Below, piece by piece: positions 15,386 to 26,600 of a DNA stretch of 64,000 nucleotides. The stretch is taken from assembly GCA_003640385.1 (NCBI GenBank), contig RCAB01000283.1, forward strand, positions 1-64,000, given 5' to 3'. The notes under the pieces are model-generated. The model made no database searches. It was not told where the DNA came from and was given only the letters and a program-made list of their open reading frames with translations. This DNA comes from Setaria digitata (taxonomy: Eukaryota > Nematoda > Chromadorea > Rhabditida > Setariidae). The stretch's first letter is position 1; each line of letters starts with the position of its first letter. Position numbers and translations under genes: made by a program.

Positions 15386-16065
15386 ATGGTTATCTCAGCA
15401 CTTCACTTATTGGTATCATTTGTTGCTATAGCATGTGGTGAATTATCACTTGATGATAACAACATCATTGGGGAAACTGTGCAAGAAAGAGGAATTATTT
15501 CGCCAAAAACGAAGCAATTATCAACAAATTCAACGCATATCACATGTATATTATAGATTTATATTTAGTAATGTATCTTCACATGTCATTCTCGCTGATA
15601 AGACCAAGAAAAGGTAAAAAGTCTACTGGTTAAGAAGTTAAACTGTGTATTATTACATTTTGCCTTGGAAAATTTTTGCGCTGATTAAACTACCGATTCG
15701 TGTTAAATTTAATCAAATCAATTACACTAGTCGAATTATTACAACTTTAATGCATATTGATTGGACCGTTAAATTTTCAATTCAAATCACTCATTAATCG
15801 ACTTGTCATTAATTCATTTGTAGACCATGAAATGACAAACACCAGTGAGTATCGTGCAAATTATACGCGTGGATTCCAAATACCAATTAAGATATACCAA
15901 AAAAGGTTGACAAAAATACAACGGAAAATTAAAATGTTCTGGGCAACTGTTGCTGTAATTTTGCTACTGTGGATGGTATTAACGATTGGTTCAGCTGCTA
16001 CTGTGTACATACGAATTGTATACATGAATCATACCATTTCACAGATATTTTGTCCCAAAGATTGA
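15386..16065 (+). CDS. orphan signal-peptide membrane protein, 2 exons, 133 aa
   Basis: I do not recognise the family. Exon 1 (15386-15545) encodes a start, a hydrophobic signal peptide (residues 1-18, MVISALHLLVSFVAIACG), then a polar stretch with an NST glycosylation sequon. Exon 2 (15824-16065) joins in phase, adds NTS and NYT sequons, a basic stretch (about 77-91, several Lys/Arg), one strong membrane span (about 92-116, WATVAVILLLWMVLTI) and a short tail ending CPKD. Length 133 aa. This fits a small type I surface or secretory-pathway protein with a glycosylated outer domain of about 70 residues. The phase match, signal peptide, single span and sequons together argue for a real gene. With no family match it may be restricted to nematodes (inference). 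Confidence 0.6.
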
Positions 16066-16254
16066 AAATGTTTAAGTGAAGTAAAACTTTAAAAAAAGGA
16101 AACAAGTTTATTGTTGGAGAAAACTGTTTAATCAAAATTCACCTCATTCTGATTCTTTTTGATGATTTTGAGAAAGTGATCCGTTTTATGCCCTCAGCGC
16201 ACTTTATTTACGTCCGTTAAGACAAAAGTACTCTAATGATAAAGAGGTAAAGTT

Positions 16255-16438
16255 GCAACAAAAATTTAAATTTTATAATTTCGAGAACATTACTTTATTT
16301 AATCAGCGGTCTTTTTTTACGGAAGTAAGCAGGGTCCAATCCTGAACCNGCAACAAAAATTTAAATTTTATAATTTCGAGAACATTATTTAATCAGCGGT
16401 CTTTTTTTACGGAAGTAAGCAGGGTCCAATCCTGAACC
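16255..16438. repeat. direct repeat around a single N (assembly scar)
   Basis: Copy 1 (16255-16348) and copy 2 (16350-16438) are identical apart from a 5-base difference, and are separated by one N at 16349. This is what two overlapping contig ends look like when joined without merging. It is probably one copy in the genome. Confidence 0.85.
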
Positions 16439-16835
16439 GAAGGTAACCGTAATGACTGAATTCGAGTGCGGTAGATGATGTGATTCCCTAAATCTGCGTG
16501 CCACAGACGTGTTTTCAGAAAACTTGGTTACGTAGGCTAGTTACCTAAGTGAATTGTAACTTATATCTAAGTAAACGAGTTATTCTCCTTACGTTAAAAA
16601 GGATATTGGGGAAACCCGGAACGGACGTACGCCGATCCTACTGCATCAGACGACGTGTGAGACTAGAATGGATTGTGACGTAACGAAATGATGGTCGGAA
16701 TGTTTCGGTGGTTCCCTCGGGAAATGTTCCTTGCTATCGATTGGTATTCTCATTGATTTTCTGTTTTGTCTTGTTTAAATGTGACGTTCACGTGGATGAA
16801 TACGTAGACATCATTTTTTTCAAGAAAATTTTCCA

Positions 16836-16839
16836 GATA
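16836..16839 (+). other. probable trans-splice acceptor of RRP9
   Basis: A T-rich tract ending TTTTCCAG lies three bases before the ATG at 16840. The frame is open upstream of it but contains no other ATG, so the acceptor fixes the start. Confidence 0.55.
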
Positions 16840-19800
16840 ATGGCATTTTTTCTCAGGAATCGATCCGGTGGTAACAGTGACCCGAAAGTCGGAAATAAGG
16901 TATTTTATTGAAAATCCAGTTAGTTTCTTGTTGGAAAACAAAATGTGCGCTCACTTTTTTCAATTTAGTATGTGATTCCATTGTGAGGACAAGTTTTCTA
17001 TAAAGCAGCCTGAATTCATAACTCATTTCATGTCGAACATATAAAATTACTCATTATTCATTTTTATAGTACAGCAGTCATTTTATCTTGCTTTATCACA
17101 CTTTACCGATGAAGGATAACTCAATTTAGCTGAAACGAAAGTTGCCTGGTCCAAAATTGTCAAAACGGAGAACAAGATTGGCTAATGAAGATATTCCATC
17201 GGATGATGATGACATATTCTATGATGATGTTGGTAAACGTGTTAAAAATCGAAGTGATGAAGAAGAAGAAGAATATGAGGACGTACAAGAAACAGCATAT
17301 CGAAAAGCAAAGCAGCTTTTGGATGATATTCAGGTATGCGTCTGTATTTTAGTCTTCAAGTAATTTTTAGATAATCTGGGAATTCCTTATCATATTTTGA
17401 CTGTTTTATACAAGATTTACAAATAAGTTATCACATGTTAGTCAAGTTCACGTAAATTCGGAATCTGTGAAAATTCGGGCCGTTGTAATTAGTTGCTTTT
17501 ATGGGAAATTAACCAGGCTTGCACGATCGTGAAATCATTTGTGTTACGCGTAAGTGATTTATTTCTTAATCTTTAACATTATCAATTTAGAATAAAATTT
17601 TTTAGTGCAGTTTAAACAGAACATAGTCTACAAACTTAGTATATTTACTTCCTTTTTCCTAATATTTAGTTCACTTCATCAGATTCCCATTCTTTTTCTC
17701 CATCGGGTCCCTTTTGTCTTTTTCCAAAAAGATGAGAACAGTATTTCAGGATAGAACATCGTGAATTGAATTTATACAAGGTTAAATATATTTGATCTTT
17801 AGGATTTTATAATAGTTAGGATTTGGTAGTCCATCATAAAGATTAATTCGTGATTTATTTCAAAATAAGCAATGGTTTAGGCTGAAGAGCAAAATGAAGA
17901 AAATGAGTCGTACAATAATGAGATGATTGCACATCGTCTACGGGATGATGCTTTATCAAAAGTCGCAACTTTACATCGACGAGTCGCAAATGATGTGCGA
18001 CTAAGTGGTACTGCTGTGCAATACAGAGCTCACAGGTTGGTAACGGGATTTCTTGCTTGTCCGCTTTTGCATAGAATTTCTCGAAAACTTATTAAAAGAA
18101 ATTTTTATGTAGAGTTTTCTAAATCAAAATAAAGAATAAAGCACTACTGCAAATAAGTGTTCAACGAAGTAATTTTTCCGTTGTTCACTTTCAAATAAAT
18201 ATGTAGTCGTATATGATGGGTTGACAAACCTAATTTTTAAAAAATGTTGATTTTTTTTCTCTTTTTATTGTTAGCTTTAACTTTTAGAATGTTGCAAGAT
18301 ATTTTTTCATTGGACTTAATAGATATGTAGTTTGTTCAGTAATAGTTTCGAAGGTGTAGGAATATGTGTTAGATTTTACTCTCTATGAACACTGTTAGAG
18401 AACAAAGAAAAATAGACTAAAAATTAAAAAAAGAAAGAAAAAGTAAGCTGAAAAATGCGTGTTAGATGACATAATATCATCTTATCATGGCAGATTTTAA
18501 TTTCCAGGTACTCAACCGTTGCAGTTGTTATATCACATGACGATAGATATGTTGTAAGTTGCTCTAAGGATGCGAAAATAGTGAAATGTAAGTTTATTAA
18601 GAAAAAGGACACAAAATTCCGTAACATAAGTAGAGCCGGTTATTTAATACAAAAATTTTTATTAGGTGAAAAATGATATATATATGTATAAATAAGCAAG
18701 ATCTGAAAATGTTATTTTAGCACACTTTTTTCAATTTTTCTAAAAAAAAGAAATAATTTTCTGAAATATTTTCCAGATGATTTGGAAGAAGGGAAAATAA
18801 TAGCTTTTACAAAATATAATAAAGGAGATAATATATCTCATCAAGGCCAAATATTTTCTCTTGCGATATCAGCCGGCGATAAATACCTTGCAAGTGGTGG
18901 TACCGATACTATTATACGAGTTTGGAATTTTAGCAATTTAGAACATGTTAAAAATCTCTCTGGACATATGAATGCGGTAACCGGTTAGTTTCTTTTGTAG
19001 CATGTTTCCAGACTTTAAATCTCATGTTTTTATCCATCTTTGCTCATAAATTTTGAAAAAATTTCAAATTGTACGTGGAAACAGAATTAAAATTTTATCG
19101 CTTTACAGGATTGGCATTTCGGCTAAATACTCAGCAGTTGTATAGTTGTTCCAAAGATCGAACCGTGAAACTATGGGATTTAGAGCAGCTAGGTTATATA
19201 GATACTCTCTTTGGTCATGTTGACGGAGTGGTAGGTATTGATGCTTTGTCGAGGTAAGTTTTCGAATAATTCGGTGTCTTGTGAAAAAAGTTCATTTTCT
19301 TCTATCTTTAGATCAATTAGAAGTGTTAAAAAATTTTGCATATTCCAAACTTTTAAGGAGGTTTCGAATTTGTTCTTTGCATCCTTGACATCTTAAATTT
19401 CAACTCCATGGCTTACAGTTTCTTCTCCTTTCTTTTAACTAAATAACTTTATACAGGGTCACAAATTTTTGAAGATTATTTATTTATAGGGAGCGTTTGG
19501 TAACTGCAGGTTCGCAAGACCGTACAGTGAGATTATGGAAAGTGCCCGAAGATAGTCATTTGATATTTAACGGTTATTCAACTTGCTTTAGTATTGATTG
19601 CGTAGCACTTATCAACGAAGACCATTTTGTATCTGGCTCAGCTGATGGGTTAGTTGAGCTTCGCTTCTCTTTTTGTTTCATTGTGAAAATAACTATTATT
19701 TCAATAAAAAAAAAAACACCTGCAAGAAAGGGTATAGCAGGAATGGCCGTTTCATATCAGCAAAAAAAGTGTTTATAACAAGATTGCAAATTGAAAGTTA

Positions 19801-20619
19801 CACAGATCGTGAAATCGCACAGTTTTATATGCTTTTTTCTTTTCCATTTTAAAAACCGCTCAACGATATCACTGTTATTTGCTTCTTCTAAAAGAAATTC
19901 CTTCCTAATTTGTTTGTTTTTTTTTTTCTTTTCTAGATGTGAATTTCGTTTATTTCAGAAGCTTATGTGTTTGGTCAATATTTAAAAAGAAACCAGTATG
20001 TACGCAACGAGAAGCACATGGTCAAGGTTCTGATGGTCAGCCACGTTGGATCGTGTCGGTTGCAGCGCGACGGTACACAGATCTTATTGCATCAGGTTCA
20101 AGTGATGGATTTGTACGCCTATGGAAAGTTGCTGAAGATTATAAATCAATTACAAATATTTTGTCGTACGAACAAGTAAGTTCTTACGACTTTTTTTTTT
20201 GTTTATAAAACTCGAATTCAGATTACTGAATCAACCAAACGAGTTAAAGTATTTTACTTTTAATTAATTTGCAGATAAATCATAATAAAAAATTAGTAAA
20301 GGTGACTAAGTTGTAGTAAAAATAATATTATATCAGTTCATCCATAGTTTACGAGGAAGTAATTGGACATATATTTCACTTTTTTTGTTCTTTTTTTTTT
20401 TCAAGTTTAATTCATATGTCTTCTAACTGACTTGAAAAACCTTTTTAGTAAAATATTTTCTTTTAGGTTGGTTTCATCAACCATCTTAAGTTTTCGAATG
20501 ATGGTGAGGAAGTGGTGTGTGCTGTAGGTCAGGAACACAAATATGGAAGGTGGTGGAAAATTGCTGGAGCTAGGAATGTTATTGCAGTTTTTTCACTTAC
20601 GTATGATGTAGCAGAATAA
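16840..20619 (+). CDS. RRP9: U3 snoRNP WD40 protein RRP9/U3-55K, 9 exons, 459 aa
   Basis: Nucleolar WD40 protein that binds the box B/C motif of U3 snoRNA and is needed for early 18S pre-rRNA cleavages in the SSU processome. Exons: 16840-16899, 17130-17333, 17881-18035, 18508-18587, 18777-18983, 19109-19253, 19490-19648, 19959-20175, 20467-20619. They give 460 codons in phase, against about 475 aa in human. The N-terminus is basic, then acidic (SDDDD and a run of Glu, about 40-75), as in the family. Seven-blade WD repeats follow from about residue 140, with family landmarks: LASGGTDTIIRVW, CSKDRTVKLWDLEQLGYI, DTLFGHVDGV, RLVTAGSQDRTVRLWKVPE, CVALINEDHFVSGSADG, REAHG, PRWIVSVAA, VGFINHLKFS and VGQEHKYGRWWKI near the C-terminus. 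The first exon (20 codons) is less certain; it was chosen because exon 2 has no ATG, and phase and acceptor fit. Confidence 0.94.
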
Positions 20620-23600
20620 TTTCCTGATTATTTTGGTATTGTAGAAAGGGTTTTGTTGGAAAGATAGTTCATCATGTCAAGAAGACGGATAGTTTTAGGT
20701 GCTAAAAAATATTCAAATAGGAGGTTTATTTTTTTTTCCCCCAAGGAAAGAATGTAATGCAAAATTTACATCTGCTTTTAAATTTGGTAGATAGATGAAT
20801 CATGTCCCCAGTAAAAATGAATTGATATTTACTCATAACATTTCTTTTTTGTCATCATTTTTGTTATTGGAAACTGTTGATAGTATAATTGGAAATAAAA
20901 GAGATAACTTAAAGTTGACAGCGGTTTCAAAATTCTGAATTTTAAACTAAGAAATTTTTGATTTTTGTGAAACTCTACTTCTCTGTGTACTGTATACCTC
21001 GTTTTTCTTTCATCATTGCAGCGTTTGGTTTTCTTTTTGGGTAGGATCAAAAAAAGTTGTAAAAGGATGAGCAAAAGAAAAGGGGAGTGTAAGCGAAAAA
21101 CAATTTCATGGGATATTCGAACTACGGAACAGGGAAGATAATTGGTGTGGGGCAGAGTAGATGATACAAGATATTTAATTTTGCATGTTATATTCTATTA
21201 TTTGGATTTGTTTTGAAAAAAGACTAATTATTGCTCTTTTAATATGAAATTGTTTTATGTTAAGGTATTGATCGGGTAAGCAATACGTCGCGGTAATTTC
21301 ATTTGCTTTGATTAATCCTTTAATTGCATTTCTATTAATTTCAAGTCAGGGTTAGTGAATAAATTATTTTGCTCGTTGTAGTCCGAAGTTGTTAATTTGA
21401 CTTTTATTCGGCGATAGCAGTACTTAACCATACTGATATAATTACGAGACGGATAAATGACAGGTTACAGAATTCCTATTCCTATATCTGTTCTAGTTTT
21501 CTCTAGTTTCTTGTTTTCAAGCACATGCTGCAAAATAAATGTATCTTAAATGTCATTTCCCCTATGGTGACATTTCGAAAATGTTTTACATCAAACTACT
21601 AGCAAATAATTCGATTCCAATTCATTTATTTAAATCTTGTTTACAGTTTCATATTTTGATATACTTTGGCAGGAATTGTGTTTTTTACATGTATATCATT
21701 GTTTCAAAAATCGACAATTAATGTGCACCATTAAGAAATGTTTTATTTTTCATTTTTTTTTTTCTTTTTTTTGTCAGCCAAGCTTCTAAGATGTGATTTC
21801 CGAATGAAGTTTAATGTTCAGATCTGCAATGATATTATGAAAAAGTGAGAATTCGAATGTTAGATTGAAGAAACGTGAACTACATAATTTCATTTCCGCA
21901 AAGAAATTTCTATCCTAATACCAAATGTCGATTTTAAGATTTTTTGCGTGGCGCAATATGACGTCTTGTCTGTTTATTTGCATGGCATTGCATGCTCTCT
22001 ACCAAACAAAATTTTCGGGCGAATCACACAAAGATAAATTTTAGAATTTTATAAGTTTTTTACCTTTTTCTTCATATTGGTTTGTTTGTGCTCAGACTTT
22101 CTTGTTACATTGTTTTACTGCGTTCAATATTATTGGCCATGATAATCTGTTTCTTCAAGTTCCGTTTCCTAGGTATTTGAATTTTTTCGGAGCTGATTGT
22201 TATCGTTGTTGTTATTGCTTATTACGTAAACTGCTTAGTTCCTATTGTATCGCTAATTACATAAAAGCATAAAATAAATGTATTTAATTAAAGTGAATTG
22301 CTCTACGAACTCGGAATTGCGAAGAAGTTGTCAGGCTTGCCTCTTCAAAAAACTTCCACTTTATTTTTCTTTCGTGAATGTCAGAAAGAGGAAGTGAAGG
22401 ATTTTATCGAATCGTACCATTGGTTGATGTGGTGTCATTTATTCTTTATTAATAATGTCGCCTTGTAAGCTCTAGCTAGCCTCTAGCTCTTGTTTGGCTT
22501 AGAGTTTAATGAAGTGTGTTTCAGTATTTTTCGGATAGTTTCATCCGATTACCGGTGGGAACTGCACGAGGAAAATTGATTTCTCCAAAAGGATAAGTTG
22601 GTTTGTACCGGACAATTTTGCTAATTAATCTTAGCTATCCTTTCCTACGACTGTATAAGTTACATCAATCTTAGTGCAATTTTGATTTCTCACACGAAAT
22701 GTCAATTCGATACAATCGTTGCCCTTTTTTCGATCGAATTGTCTGCCATTCTGTTGATAACTCTTTCCATTTATTCATTTTTCATATTATTGAGTGCTGG
22801 AAATTAGATTTTTAATTATGTATGGTTAAACTAATAAGTATCCTCATTGTTATGCGGGCTTATTACTTGGCTTAATTCCATCATATTGGATGAAAAAGGA
22901 CTAATATTGGCAATTTCATGCTGCAACATTTGAATTAACTTTTGGAAAGAGAAATGACTTATTATTGTCACATTAATTACAACGTTAATTTAAATTGGAA
23001 TTTTAGTCTGTTTCCATTAAGCGTTATAAGTAGGGTTATTAATTATTACAATTGCCTAAAAATGAGAGCATCTGTTGAATACTATGTTCCACATATATTA
23101 ATTTCTGTCGATGACTTCCTGCTAATTTAAGAAATTCTCTTTCTTAGCAGTGCAAATATCAGGCATTCCATTTTCACTTATTTATCAGTAACTGTTGTTG
23201 TTACGATCAACTAAACTAGTTAATTGTAAATGTTTGTTTAGTATTTCTATCGGCAATTTTAAATTAGTTCACTGATTCCATTATCAATAATCATTTTAAA
23301 TTTGCCGGTGTAAAAAAAAATCTTAATGGTTATTGATATTAATAATAAGACTATTAACAGGGTTCACAAACTTTTCCGTCTAATTTTCCGGGTGGTTAAA
23401 GTTGTAGGTCAGATAAATTATTGTTTTAAACATTTTAAACGAAATTTTCATCGATTTTCTTTCCTTTTTCTTGAAAATGTAAGAAGTCGAGGATGTAGAT
23501 CAGATGTAATTAATTAATTAATCCTACTCATCTTTTGTCCTTTTTATTGCCTATTTCTGTTTTACATTCCATTAATTGTTGTTGCGTATCCGGAAAAAAA

Positions 23601-26600
23601 ACTGCAAATGTAATTCGTTTTCTTCATAGTTCTATCGTTGCATCAGCATTTTCTCTATCGTTCTTTTATTACCACTACTGCTCCTGATACATTCATCAGA
23701 AAACTTTGTTTAATTTATCATCAGTATTGGAAGATAAGTGTATCGTAGTGAAAAAAAGCATTTCCCACTTTAAAATCCCTTCCTTTCTATGAATAGACGA
23801 AATTTGTATATTAGAAATTATTCAACTTTTTTTGGACAAATGTTTCCTGATGAATTTGGGTAGCGAATTTGTATTTATCAGAAAATGTAAAAATATTCAT
23901 TAAATATATTTGTATATTTAAAGCGCTTTTCCTAAAATTCGTTACCTTCTTTATGTTTATGTATCCCTAAAAAGAGATCGACATGGAATGAAATGAATTG
24001 TACAATAGACTGTATTTAAAATATTGAAGATTATTCATTCAGTTGAACTGTCTCATGGATTTTCACCTACATTTAAAAAAAAAAAAAAAAAGTAAAAAGT
24101 GACCTGAAATGAATTATTCGTGAGCAAAGTAGATTAAACAGGAATTGAATGNCATTCAGTTGAACTGTCTCATGGATTTTCACCTACTTTTTTAAAAAAA
24201 AAAAAAAAAAAAAAAAAGTAAAAAGTGACCTGAAATGAATTATTCGTGAGCAAAGTAGATTAAACAGGAATTGAATGAATTTAATGGAATCGGATATTAT
24301 TGGGATATAACATATTGATTTCTCAAATGGTGATGAGCTTGCTAAAAGGTATATCGTATTTTAAAATGGATTACTTTTTTCTTATTTTTTTTTTCTTTTC
24401 TTTTTTGTTTAAAATCATTGAATCTGACGCATTTTTTCCCTTTAAATTTTTTGTCTACAAAAGTTCTTTATGATGAGTAAATAGCACACCTTCGCTCTAT
24501 GATCAAGCGTAGATAGGTTAACGCAAAGAGAGATTGCTTTAACATTTGATATGAAATTACAATATATTTCGATTTTGAAGTATTTAAGATTTCATTTCCC
24601 TTCATACAAATTATAGGAAAAGAAAAAAACTTGAATTTTAATTTTTTTTTTTTCCTGCAACAATCAATAAATTTAGCTAGTTTAGAGGAAAAATTTATCA
24701 TTGTAAAGGGAATCTGCAAGCGAAATTCAAAAAAAGTATTGCAATTTATGCCCGTCATATGTAATATATAAATAATTAAAAAGAAATAATTCTAGCACTG
24801 TGGGTATTAGAGCTTTTATAGCCATCAATCTGACATAACTTTCTCTTTTCATTTGATAAAATTTTTATGCTAAACCATTTTTATTGTCTTTTTTTCTTGC
24901 TTCTGGAAAAGCATTTTTTTTCTTTTTAAGAAAAAATAACAAATGTATTTCGACTTATCCTTTATTTTTTTGAACAGACTGCATTAAAAGAGAAGATGAT
25001 TGTCAGTCATCAAAAATATTTGAATTACCTCACTTAAAATTTCTCCTTTATTTTTCAGATATTAATTTATGATAATAATGAAAAGAAAAAATATGAAATT
25101 AATAGTTCCATCTATTGTCAATTAACTAAAAGGAGAAGCAAGGAAAAGATAAAAAAGAATTTCTTTCGATGTTTTAATCCTTTTAATCAAGGAAAAGGAA
25201 TGAATTTCTTTTCAGTAAAACATTTGCTATGCATATCATTCAACGGCTATTGTGCTCAATGACCCATCTGTGAAAATCTTTTATTGCCTGAAAAAATTTT
25301 GTTTTTCTTCACTTTACAATAGTTGAAAGTATTGCATTGAATGCAATTGAACAGCTGTTGTTTTATTTTCCCTCAAATATTTGCTGCTTTAAAGGAAAAA
25401 ATGTAAAAAAAAAAAATGCATTTTTTCTCTCGTTTTTTGTGAGACAGTTTTTAAAAAATGGATTAACCGAATTACTTAGATTAGTAATTGTTAATCAGTA
25501 ATAATAACATTAGTAATTTCCGAATTCGAACTTATAATTTCCAAATTTTTTCTTTTTTTTATTTAATTGTAATCAGATATCACAGTCGTTTAAAAGTCGG
25601 TAAAGAATGGAAATTTGAACATTATATAGATATTGTTCCAAAAATCATTTGATTTTTTGAAAAGATTTTGAATTTCTTATTGTCAAAACTATGTATTATT
25701 ATGAATATTTCTGAATTTCAATGAAAAGCAGTCTATTATACCTTTCAGATCAATTTAAACAGTTTAATCACCGCTACTGAACAAGACAAATTACCATTAG
25801 ATTATAAACTCATCGAAAAGTATTCGAATGTTTTTTTTTTTTTCCTTTTTCTCATTTTTTATTTCAGATTTTTTTCGCTACTCGCTACTTATCCCTGCCA
25901 AACTAATAACATTATTATTATCATTTCTTTTTAAGTTATTTTGTTTTTCACTTTTACTTCCATTCCTCTATTTTCAGTTTTCAGAAATTTTAAAAATTCA
26001 AAGATTTCTAATTTCAAAAATGTTTGGGAATTTTTTTTATGTAGATCTATTCCAATGTCTGTATTTGCAACAGAAATGTAGTGTTGATTAGGATTCAGTT
26101 AATTTTGCTTTATAGAAAAGATTTTAAATTTGATATCTTAATATATTCATATTTTACCAAGGGTTATATTATGTAATATGGGTTTAAAACTATTTATCCA
26201 TGAAGTTTTTACGCGAAATTATTGTGTCATATCCTAATTTCTCGGGAATTTTCTGGTTTTAATTTACCCTTACTCATTTGCCCATTTCATCTTTTCCCTT
26301 CAGTAGAATATCTCCGACCGAAATCTTCATTTCTCTCTCTTTTCTTTTTTCCTCTCTCTTAAAAAAAAAAATTGTTTTCAACAATGTAAAAAAGAAGTCT
26401 ATCGGAACCATTTTATTTTTCCGTTATTATTTTCTTCTACGAATAAAATTCCAAAAGTAAATGGTTTGATTTTAGGAACTTTCCTAAAATTTTTGAGATC
26501 TTATTGCTATCGCTGCTTTTTTTTCTCAACTGTCAGGAATTAAATATTGTCTTCAAGTTGATTTTACTTTCATTTTTGTTTTCTTTCTGTCAGAAAAAAT

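Larger units (their letters stand above)
16066..16839. other. spacer with GC-richer island and gap scar
   Basis: Stretch before RRP9. It contains an N at 16349 between two direct copies, then about 300 bp (roughly 16440-16760) with clearly higher GC (about 45% by eye in the first 60 bases) than the surroundings. No protein frame with a start codon is open through it. It could be the RRP9 promoter or an unrecognised RNA gene. I could not match it to tRNA, 5S, snRNA or SL RNA. Confidence 0.5.

Noticed and set aside
16318..16340. B-box-like sequence (GGGTCCAATCC) suggesting a tRNA or Pol III gene
   Set aside because: No A box at the right distance and no cloverleaf can be drawn; it lies in the duplicated gap flank.
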